DNA from: Tranzscheliella williamsii
Lineage: Eukaryota > Basidiomycota > Ustilaginomycetes > Ustilaginales > Ustilaginaceae
DNA: 64,000 nucleotides
Reading direction: 5' to 3'
Assembly (NCBI GenBank): GCA_023212725.1
Contig: JALBYF010000031.1
Location: forward strand, 62,001-126,000
This document shows positions 56,668 through 64,000 of the stretch, piece by piece; position 1 is the stretch's first letter, and each line of letters opens with the position of its first letter. A program made the position numbers and the translations under genes. Under the pieces are notes generated by a model that made no database searches, had not been told where the DNA came from, and was given only the letters and a program-made list of their open reading frames with translations.

Positions 56668-59600
56668 CTATTGACACGGGCATTCGCCATCCTCATCCTG
56701 GCCTGCACCGCCGCGGTCGCCATCGCCGTCGTCGCCGTGGTCGCTGCCTTCGTCGCCCATCAAGAGCCTCCCGAGCGACGGGCGCTGGCGAAGCAGTGAA
56801 AACAGGTACAGCGATTGGGCACTAAAGGTCTGTCTCGACTGTGTGCGGGCGGCCGCGTCCAGCTGTCGCTCGTTCCGGTGGCAGATCCGTTCTTTATCGT
56901 CGAGCCGGTCTGCCTCTTTCCCAGCTCGCAGGCGGTGCGCTTGCGATGCTCCAGTAGAGCCAGCGGGCCTGTCCGTGTCGTCATACGCTTTCTTACTGCC
57001 ACGGTCCCCAGCTTCACCTTCGTCTGGAACCTCGACCGCTTTTGCTTTGCCCTTGCCCTTACCGGTCTCAGCGGCTCTTTCGCGTTGTCGAGGCGACAAG
57101 GGAATCATACTGACAGGCGAGAAGATCTTGACCGTGTCGTCGATCCCAGAGATCGCAAATACTGGCAGGTCCGGATGCATGGCCATCACGTTGACTACGC
57201 TCGAGTCGCCGTGCCAGATGCCTTTGAGCTCCGACGTCGCCTTGTCCCACAGAAACCAGTTGCCGTCGTCCGAACCCGACATCACATAGTCGTCATTACG
57301 ACCGGCAAAGGCTACGTCCTTGACCGTCTCTGCGTTGCAGTGCCCCTTGTACCGCGAGCGCGGGTAGACCACCTCCACCCTCGTTTCCCCCGCGCGCCAC
57401 GTCGCATCTTCTTCCTTCTCCCCTGTGCTCCAGTCGCCCGTTAGAAGCTCCTCTTCATCCGAAAGCCCGTCCGACTCTTCCTCGCTTTCCTCCGCTTCGT
57501 CTGCCCAGGCGTCTCCCCAGTCTTCTGCTGCTTCCACATCGCCTTGGTCGACTCGGACGTCGTTGTCCTCATTGTCGTCGTCGTCATCATCGTTGCTGGA
57601 ATTAGTTTGGTCCCCACTGCTGCCACCGCTGTGACGGTCGTCTCCAGTGCCTCTAGCACTGCTCTCAGCCAACCGAAGCCGTTTGCATCTATCTTGGTGG
57701 AAAGTGCTATCCTCCAGGGCCCGGCTCGAGCTTCCAGCAAGCTCCGGAGCCTCTGCATTGACGCTTGAAGCAACCTCTGGAAGCCATAGGAGATCCTCGC
57801 TGTTGTCGGTCCAGGTATCTATGAGCAGATCTTGGCAGAGGCGCCAGAGCCGATCTTCCGTCTTGACAAACTGGGCCTCCGACTCCCAGTCGGCTGCCTG
57901 CCCGAGCTCTGTCAGTAGATCACAGAGCACTTCGATCCGGAATCCCGCGTAGCTGCCTTCCACGAGGCGCACGGTGCGTTGGACCACTTCTGAGGCATAG
58001 CCAAAGTCGATGCTGGCGTGCGCTGTCGGTGGATGGGCGGGCTGGATGAGAAGGATGTGCGATGCCAGCGGCGACCTGTGGCCGCGTGCGCTGAATGCCA
58101 AAGCTCCTAGCAGCCGGCAGATTTCGACTCCTGTCACATCCTCGTGTGCCGCAAGGTCGGGATCGGGATCGCCTTGTGGGCGTATTGTCTTGTAAAGCCA
58201 GTCGAGGTCCGACCAGAAGGCGTCCAGCTCAGACTCTTGCTGCATCAGGTCACGGAAGCGTCCTAAGGACCGCGGAAAGAGAGTCTTGACAACCCCTCGC
58301 TTCCTGCGGACTGCCTCGGAATCAGACTCAGATGCGTCCGAAATGTCGGATCCATCATCAAAGTAGTTGGCGCCGCGCACTCTCGCACTGTCACGGCTGG
58401 CCTGGATGACGCCAGGGTCGTCGTAGATGTCGAAGCGGTAGATGTGGCCGTTGGAGTAGGAGACCAACAGGTCCCTGCCGTTGCTCTCGCTCAGCTTGCA
58501 AGCAGTGATGCTGCGCGAGCCGGCCAAGGGAGATTGGATAGCCTCTTCTTCCTCCGAATCGTCCCCCATAGCAGCGGTCTGCTTGTCGCGCTCCACCCAG
58601 GGGGCATCGAAGCCTCCGGGCGGGATGCCGAATTTGCGCACGCACATGGTCAGCGCATCCTCGTCATCTGGACGGATCTGCATGCCCCAGTCTCTTTTTA
58701 GTAGCCTGGGGATCATCCTGCGGTCATGCAGGTAGGCATACGGACCTTCGCCGGCGACCGCGAAGAGCCACGGCTCGGTCTTGCTGACAGAGAGCGAGTA
58801 GAGGGCCATGGGGTAGTGGGCGAGCGGCGCCGGGCACGAGCCGCCAGCTCGGCTGCGGCACTGATGCGGAACGCGCAAGTCCATCTGCCGTACATCGCCG
58901 TCCTCGGCGCAGGTGAGGAAGACATCCGGCGACGTCTCCGTCGAGATGCGCTTAGCGCGGCCGCGGTGGCACCGAAAGAGCCGGATACAGGCACCGCTGT
59001 GCCGCGGCCATAGCGTGTACTCGAGCCCGCTCGCCATCGTCTGAAGCTGCCCGTCGCCCGGTTTGCCCGTCGACGAGTAGTTGAGGTCGAATACGCGCAC
59101 GTGCGAGTCTCCGGCGCAGGTGAAGAGACGCCGCTCCGAAGCATTTGGCGCCCACTTGACCGAAAAGATGTTGGCTTGGTGGCCCGTCTGTATCTTTCCC
59201 AGCATGCCCATCTCCATCTTTGGGAACGATCGCTGGGGCCACATTTCGACGATTTCGTCGTGGGCAGTTGCGGAGCGATCGTTTATGCTACCCACTGCAT
59301 CATCCACCGACGCGAGCCCCATGTCGTCCTCACTGGCGCTGTCGGAATCGACCACGAATCTGCTTGTCTGCTGTGCAGACAGGCCGTTGAGGGGCTGATA
59401 CGGGCGTGAGGGCCGCGTCGCCTGCACCGCGGTGGGATATTGCTCCGACGAGCCCACCTTCCAGAGGACCACGTTGCGGTCGTCGCTGCCGCTGGCCAGC
59501 ATCTGCCCGGAGGGAGACCAGCTGAGCGCGTTGACGCAGCCACTGTGGCCTACGAGTTCGCCCATGCTGTCGTCGCCGCCGAGCACCTCGGTCCTGTCGA

Positions 59601-60015
59601 GCCTCTCGATCAGCTGGTCGTCGAGCTGGCACCGCTTCTGGTGGGATAGCGAGTATGCGACGCTTCGGCGGCCTGCGGCACCGCCGTCATAGGACTGGTT
59701 CGCAAGCAGCCCAGTCATGATGTACTTCTGTCGGCCTCCAAGCAGCGGCTGGCTTTGGCAGGGCACCGACATGCCAGAAAGATCCCGTGCCGCTTCAGCA
59801 AGAGCGGTCGAGCATGGTCTCCGCCCACGCACGTAGCGCGGGCCGTCGGCGGTGGCGTCAGCGAGCAAAGAACGAGTGCCGCTCACACTAGTGCTGTACC
59901 CCAGACGCTCAGAAGCTCCTATAGATGGCAGACGGACGGGTGGATGTATGCAGGCAAGTGTGGCAAGACGTGGTGTGGGAGAGGAAGGCCATGACTGCGC
60001 CCCGTCCATGTGCAT
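56668..60015 (-). CDS. WD40 protein, probable DDB1-CUL4-associated factor (DCAF6/8 type)
   Basis: An open frame of 1115 residues from the ATG at 60015. The first 99 residues look unlike the family, and Met100 (59718) may be the true start, giving 1016 residues. The WD40 repeats come in two sets: GHSGCVNALSWSPSGQMLASGSDDRNVVLWKVG, then FSVKWAPNASERRLFTCAGDSHVRVFDL and FLTCAEDGDVRQMDLR near residues 140-390, and again VMSGSDDGNWFLWDKATSEL and FAISGIDDTVKIFSP near 900-970. Between them is an acidic Ser/Asp-rich insert of about 150 residues. The order (N-terminal propeller blades, long insert, then C-terminal blades with VNVMAMHP) fits DCAF6/NRIP and DCAF8, substrate receptors of CUL4-DDB1 ubiquitin ligases; MDLR resembles their WDxR-type motif. 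The last 150 residues are basic then acidic and low complexity. Confidence 0.8.
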   Translation of the reverse strand: MHMDGAQSWPSSPTPRLATLACIHPPVRLPSIGASERLGYSTSVSGTRSLLADATADGPRYVRGRRPCSTALAEAARDLSGMSVPCQSQPLLGGRQKYIMTGLLANQSYDGGAAGRRSVAYSLSHQKRCQLDDQLIERLDRTEVLGGDDSMGELVGHSGCVNALSWSPSGQMLASGSDDRNVVLWKVGSSEQYPTAVQATRPSRPYQPLNGLSAQQTSRFVVDSDSASEDDMGLASVDDAVGSINDRSATAHDEIVEMWPQRSFPKMEMGMLGKIQTGHQANIFSVKWAPNASERRLFTCAGDSHVRVFDLNYSSTGKPGDGQLQTMASGLEYTLWPRHSGACIRLFRCHRGRAKRISTETSPDVFLTCAEDGDVRQMDLRVPHQCRSRAGGSCPAPLAHYPMALYSLSVSKTEPWLFAVAGEGPYAYLHDRRMIPRLLKRDWGMQIRPDDEDALTMCVRKFGIPPGGFDAPWVERDKQTAAMGDDSEEEEAIQSPLAGSRSITACKLSESNGRDLLVSYSNGHIYRFDIYDDPGVIQASRDSARVRGANYFDDGSDISDASESDSEAVRRKRGVVKTLFPRSLGRFRDLMQQESELDAFWSDLDWLYKTIRPQGDPDPDLAAHEDVTGVEICRLLGALAFSARGHRSPLASHILLIQPAHPPTAHASIDFGYASEVVQRTVRLVEGSYAGFRIEVLCDLLTELGQAADWESEAQFVKTEDRLWRLCQDLLIDTWTDNSEDLLWLPEVASSVNAEAPELAGSSSRALEDSTFHQDRCKRLRLAESSARGTGDDRHSGGSSGDQTNSSNDDDDDDNEDNDVRVDQGDVEAAEDWGDAWADEAEESEEESDGLSDEEELLTGDWSTGEKEEDATWRAGETRVEVVYPRSRYKGHCNAETVKDVAFAGRNDDYVMSGSDDGNWFLWDKATSELKGIWHGDSSVVNVMAMHPDLPVFAISGIDDTVKIFSPVSMIPLSPRQRERAAETGKGKGKAKAVEVPDEGEAGDRGSKKAYDDTDRPAGSTGASQAHRLRAGKEADRLDDKERICHRNERQLDAAARTQSRQTFSAQSLYLFSLLRQRPSLGRLLMGDEGSDHGDDGDGDRGGAGQDEDGECPCQ

Positions 60016-60466
60016 ATGTGGAGGCAGCGACGCGGTGCAGTGTTAGATCTTTCCCCGCCCCCACATCTTCCACCACCCCTCGCCTTGCGCCATCAGGCGG
60101 CCACCGCCGCAGCGGTGTATCTGTCAACGACTCACACTGGCTGCGGAGATCACACTTGCTGCGCTGCGGCAGACCGCCTCCGCCCGCCATATGGCATTCA
60201 CGCCCGGCACTGCTACCGCTGCACAACCCGCGGTTGCCTCGCTGTATCACACAACCTCTGGCCGTCCGTCGGTTGAGCGCATGTGCCGCGCAAACCCATA
60301 TTAACGCTTGGATCTGTCTCTTAATCGTACATAGGTGCGTCGATAACTGGCCAGCGCCTGGGCGTATGTAGCAGCAAATAATACAAAGCCCGGCAGTGCT
60401 GCTGTTATCTCACGTTCGGCAAATGACTATCTTCGGATATTGGACAGCTGGACAGTGTTCTATGCA
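60016..60466. other. Intergenic region between the WD40 gene and the histidine kinase
   Basis: About 450 bp. It holds the WD40 gene promoter and the kinase gene 3' end. No feature is seen. Confidence 0.4.
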
Positions 60467-62665
60467 TTACTCAGACTCGCTCGCCCCCTCATCCGACAGC
60501 GGATAGCGTTGGTCGAATTCCGTTTTCCAGCCGAGCAGTTCGGCCTTGAGTTCCTTCATCTTGAGAGGCTTGGTGTACCATGCATCCATGCCGCATTCGA
60601 TGCCTTTCAGCCGGTGGAGATGATCCGACAGCGCCGTGACGGCGACGATCTTGAACATGCTACGTTGTTGTTCCTCTTGGCTCAGAGCGGTGGCCACGTG
60701 CTCGCGCATCAGTACGCAGGCCTCGAAACCCATCATCTTGGGCATATTGATGTCAAGCAGTGTAACGGTGGGTTGATGCTTTTCAAATTGAGCGACCGCA
60801 TCCTCGCCATCGACCGCCTCGTGAAACGGGATTTTGCACTGCCGCAGCATGGTCGTCATAATGCGCATATTGAGCGGGTTGTCTTCACAGCAAAGGACGC
60901 TGAACTTTTGCCTACGTATTGCGCGGTTCTCCTCGACTCCGCTCGCCCGTGCCGCCCTGGAAATCTTGGGCGTGGGATTGGGCGCCTGAAGTACCTTTTG
61001 CATCGCATCGGTGCTGCAGACAAGATCGGCAAGCTTATCGCCATCCGCAAACGACGGTCCAGCGTTTTGCAGAACGCGTTCGCTGCCGGCATCTTCAGCC
61101 GTCCTCTCCCGCGACGGTTCGGGTATCGCTTGGTGTGCCGAGTCCTGCTGGGGGGCACTAGGTGACCCGTTGGTTCGGGCTGGAGAGCGCTCAGTTGCAT
61201 CAGCCAGATCGTCAACCGTTTCAGTATCCAGGCATCCATCCGCGTTTCTTATTGTATCACCTTCATCGCGGGTATCACCTTCTTGGCGGGTATTGCCTTC
61301 GTTGCGGGTATCACCTTGGCCTCGCGGCTCGGTCAGTCTGAGCAATTTAGCGAGAGAGCGAGGACCAAAAGGCTTCCTAGTCACGAAGCTGGGCGGAGGA
61401 CTGCAATTTTGGAGGGCGGTATAGACGATGTTTTTATCCTCGTTTGCCTGCAGCACGCCGATCTTGACTCCCGGCTTGGCTTGTGATATAATGGCCTCGG
61501 CATCGCCTTCGCTATCTAAGCAGGCCTCTTCTGGCAACAGCAGATAGTCGGCATCCTCGATGTGGCTGGTACAGTATAGGTTGCCAAGCGCTGCCAGCTG
61601 GGCCGAGATGACCTGGGCCAGTCGCTGGAGTCCTTTACCGTGAAACCCGTGTAGATAGACAAGCTGTTCGGTCTGAGTGCTGGGCGAAGGATCCCTGGGG
61701 CGTTGCGGCAGGCTAGCAACGGGGATTTTGACCGAAACGATGGTACCGCGGCCGGCGTCACTGGACACATGCATGGTGCCACCCATCCTCCTGACGAAAG
61801 CAGAACAGAGGGTGACTGAAAGACCGGCACCGGCCTTGAAGCCATCGGCTTTCATAAAAGGCTCAAACAGTTTTGTCGACAGGAACTGTTCGGTCATTCC
61901 CTCTCCAGTGTCTTGGACCACCAAGCTGATGAAACGGCTATCTTCTGAAACAGGACAGATCTCATCCGACTTGAGCACCTCGACGGTATTGGTGTCATCG
62001 GAACTAGAGTAAGGCGATAAGGTGATTTCCACGTACCCCTCGTGGGTGAATCGAAGGGCGTTGGAGATGAGTTTGCGAGCTAGGTTGTGGACTAGCTTTG
62101 CGGAGATGACGGTTTTCCAACCACAGAGACTTGTGTCGGTCTGCAGGATCAGTTCCGGTGGAGGAGGAAGGCGAGCATTTTCTCCTTCCTGAGCTTTGAT
62201 CTGGCGTACTTGACAGCTCCAGGTATCTGCTGCCACTTGATCCAGTAGGTCGCTGAGGTCGACTGGCTCTTTTGGGAAGAGTTCGTGGTCCTCCTCGGCT
62301 TCTCTGGCCTGAATAGTTTCCGCAGCAAAATCACGAAAGTCGTCGAGCGTGCTCTGAAGACGTTCGCCAAGGCCGATAAGCGAGTCGAGTTTGACGAGAA
62401 GGGACTTGCGTAGGGCGAGATCGTCGATAGACAGAAGCGCTACCTGGCTCTTGAGGTCGTCGACGATGCCCAACAAGCCATGAACAGGAGTGCGGAGCTC
62501 GTGTTGTACTTGCTGAATAAGCTGTATATGAGCCTCGTCGACAGCAGCGTTCATGGAGTGGGTGGTGACCTGCTCGCCCAGCTCCCCCTTGGAGCGCATC
62601 ATGGTGGTCTGCTCTGACCCATCGAGCCGTTCGGAAAACTCTGGAAGGTCATTGCTGCTAGCCAT
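60467..62665 (-). CDS. Hybrid histidine kinase, compact (kinase plus receiver)
   Basis: A 732-residue protein from the ATG at 62665; the open frame reaches 62821 but begins GTG. The H box has His55 in VQHELRTPVHG, the N box has Asn202 in LISNALRFTHEG, the G1 box is DTGEGM (Asp252), and a G2-like KAGAGLSVTL is less canonical than GTGLGL. The C-terminal receiver (588-720) has acidic CCEDN, phosphoacceptor Asp638 in LLDINMPKMMGFE and Lys699 in YTKPLK. Between them, an imperfect five-residue repeat GDTRxEG (about residues 448-470) sits in a linker. Fungal hybrid kinases usually carry PAS, GAF, HAMP or membrane parts before the kinase; none is seen here, so the sensor is absent, provided by a partner, or encoded by unseen 5' exons. 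By family it autophosphorylates on His, passes phosphate to Asp, then to an HPt protein (Ypd1) in the HOG-type pathway. Confidence 0.88.
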   Translation of the reverse strand: MASSNDLPEFSERLDGSEQTTMMRSKGELGEQVTTHSMNAAVDEAHIQLIQQVQHELRTPVHGLLGIVDDLKSQVALLSIDDLALRKSLLVKLDSLIGLGERLQSTLDDFRDFAAETIQAREAEEDHELFPKEPVDLSDLLDQVAADTWSCQVRQIKAQEGENARLPPPPELILQTDTSLCGWKTVISAKLVHNLARKLISNALRFTHEGYVEITLSPYSSSDDTNTVEVLKSDEICPVSEDSRFISLVVQDTGEGMTEQFLSTKLFEPFMKADGFKAGAGLSVTLCSAFVRRMGGTMHVSSDAGRGTIVSVKIPVASLPQRPRDPSPSTQTEQLVYLHGFHGKGLQRLAQVISAQLAALGNLYCTSHIEDADYLLLPEEACLDSEGDAEAIISQAKPGVKIGVLQANEDKNIVYTALQNCSPPPSFVTRKPFGPRSLAKLLRLTEPRGQGDTRNEGNTRQEGDTRDEGDTIRNADGCLDTETVDDLADATERSPARTNGSPSAPQQDSAHQAIPEPSRERTAEDAGSERVLQNAGPSFADGDKLADLVCSTDAMQKVLQAPNPTPKISRAARASGVEENRAIRRQKFSVLCCEDNPLNMRIMTTMLRQCKIPFHEAVDGEDAVAQFEKHQPTVTLLDINMPKMMGFEACVLMREHVATALSQEEQQRSMFKIVAVTALSDHLHRLKGIECGMDAWYTKPLKMKELKAELLGWKTEFDQRYPLSDEGASESE

Positions 62666-63633
62666 TACCAACGGTACGGATGAAATCCAGCTACCACGGT
62701 TCAACCCACGTTGACCTATGTCCTTGGCCAGAAGGGCCTTGATCAGTAAGCGGCTTCGATGAGTGAAAATTTGGATGCTCACGCAGACGTGGGAGCCGAC
62801 GTGTGGCCGAGTCTCGTGCACAGGAGCAGATACTGGCGAAAAGCCGGCAGCTTAGCAGTACGATGAAGCCTACAGGACGACGAAGCCGGTGTGGCCTAAG
62901 ATGGCAAGCTTGCACAAGTTGATGATGCACTGTCCCGGCGTCAGGACCTAGCAGGCTCACGACAAAATCGGACTTATCGCGGTGAAAGGCAAGAGCAGAA
63001 GTTGATGGTGGGATTGCGCAAACGGCCACGAGAGGCCGAGAAAGAGGAGTTGGTAGCCGGGCTCGTGGCACAAGCGGGCATGCGGGCATACGGGCATACA
63101 AGGAGACGTCACCTATCAAGAACTTGGCGCCTGAACGGCAAGCTTCTCAAATCGTGAATCACGAATGGACGGGAAAGGACCCCAGGGTCTGACCCTTTGT
63201 CATAGCGACAACCAGCCCGTGTCTATTAATATTATCGCTCCTCTTATCATCTACAGTCAGCTGCGACATACAAAACATATGCATGGGACTAGCTGGTACT
63301 TTTGGATTCTGCTAAGGAATATAGAATTATGCCCTACTTAGTCACATGAATGGATTGCGCATACATCGGTTACGGGCATTCGAAGGCTTGTTTGCTAGAT
63401 CGAAGACGGCGAACGACGGCAATAATATCGCTCACTAGTCAGTCAGCCTCACAGTTCTCACATACGTGAGTCTAACACACGCGAATATGGTGAGCAAGGT
63501 GGAGGATACACTCGCTCGACCGTGTGTGCAGGTTGCCGGTACAAGTTCATATCGTTCTTAATCCTCGTTCGGACTCGAGTGGCACCTCGAAGCGTTGTAG
63601 CTTCTAGACCATAGCGTAGTCTTTCCGTCCAGG
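62666..63633. promoter_or_regulatory. Divergent region, histidine kinase / partial right-end gene
   Basis: About 970 bp between two outward-reading starts. The minus-strand frame stays open to 62821 and another frame to 63119; these could be leader or missed 5' exons of the kinase. I see no repeat or RNA gene. Confidence 0.35.
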
Positions 63634-64000
63634 ATGCATACCACCCGTGGTCAGCCGGCTAGGTACTCGTCCCGGCCGTCTGGCTCGCACATTGATACAG
63701 ATCTTCCGGATACCTTGACCACAGCGTCTTCGCCCAAGACGCCGGAACTAGAGGACCAAGAAGCGGACCTGGACAATGAGCTCGATCACCATACTCGAGA
63801 CGACGACATAGAACAGGATGGCCTGGGCCTCCCATCACGCCAAGGCACCAGCGGTCTGCAGACAACCACGCATCCCACCCTCACTGATCCGGCACCCGCG
63901 GCGGCCAGCGAGGACCTGGAGAGATTTAGGTCAGAATGGAAGAGAGAGGTCCTTTCCAGGGGTAGCAGGCTTCCAACGCATGGTCCTTCGTCTAGCAGTC
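63634..64000 (+). CDS. Partial gene at the window edge, possibly FBXO9/Hrt3-like F-box protein
   Basis: The frame opens at an ATG (63634) and is still open at the window end (122 codons). The first 90 residues are acidic and Ser/Thr/Pro-rich. Near residue 95 comes the segment DLERFRSEWKREVL, the pattern found at the start of the FBXO9/Hrt3/Pof7 family (an F-box subunit of SCF ubiquitin ligases), followed by a Ser/Pro linker. The F-box itself would lie beyond the edge, so the call rests on this one motif. Nothing upstream suggests another exon. Confidence 0.4.
   Translation, partial: MHTTRGQPARYSSRPSGSHIDTDLPDTLTTASSPKTPELEDQEADLDNELDHHTRDDDIEQDGLGLPSRQGTSGLQTTTHPTLTDPAPAAASEDLERFRSEWKREVLSRGSRLPTHGPSSSS

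Noticed and set aside
62691..63119. 142-codon minus-strand frame upstream of the histidine kinase
   Set aside because: No domain or clear ATG; it may be leader. Kept only as a question about missed 5' exons.

Overview
The window is nuclear DNA of a filamentous basidiomycete, most likely a smut fungus (Ustilaginaceae: Ustilago, Sporisorium, Moesziomyces or a relative). The reasons are GC-rich coding DNA, long and mostly intronless genes, short GT-AG introns, large proteins rich in Ser, Pro and His, and a eukaryotic gene set (GINS, complex I 49 kDa subunit, CTD kinase, eIF3j, DCC1). The genus is inference. Twenty-one protein-coding genes (one cut by the window edge), one broken gene and one intron-containing tRNA gene are supported. 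Starts were placed at real ATG codons; several long open frames begin upstream at TTG or GTG and were trimmed.

Layout. 0.3-4.3 kb: homeodomain factor (+) converging on PSF1 of the GINS helicase complex (-). 4.8-12 kb: three minus-strand genes, namely a vacuolar aspartic protease (Pep4 type), a CTK1/CDK12-type kinase with a long Arg/Ser-rich N-terminus, and an orphan protein. 12.5-13.3 kb: an HNH-nuclease-like gene broken by a frameshift at its active-site motif. 14.1-24.5 kb: Na+/Ca2+ exchanger (+), complex I 49 kDa subunit (+), AP-1/Yap-like bZIP factor (-), aldo-keto reductase (-). 26.5-38.7 kb: a 1513-residue protein with a linker-histone-like winged helix and acidic tail (-), malate dehydrogenase (+, 6 exons), eIF3j (-, 7 exons), and a CreA/Mig1 carbon catabolite repressor (-).

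38.7-49.5 kb is gene-poor. It holds only tRNA-Gln(UUG) with a 33-nt intron and one arrestin-like trafficking adaptor gene. 49.5-64 kb: an orphan protein with a hydrophobic C-terminus (+), TRM10 (-) and DCC1 (+) sharing a 395-bp divergent promoter, a secreted TRI14-like protein (-), a DCAF-type WD40 protein (-), a compact hybrid histidine kinase (-), and the start of a possible FBXO9/Hrt3-like F-box gene (+) running off the end.

The genes look like an ordinary chromosomal neighbourhood of unlinked housekeeping and regulatory functions, not one pathway. PSF1 and DCC1 both serve replication and cohesion but lie 48 kb apart. No complete transposon, CRISPR array, virus or biosynthetic cluster was found. 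The points most worth attention are the HNH pseudogene, the island of 11 introns in the MDH/eIF3j pair (14 in the window), the CGCAA motif cluster upstream of CTK1, the winged-helix/acidic protein, the sensor-less hybrid kinase, and the gene-poor 10-kb stretch.
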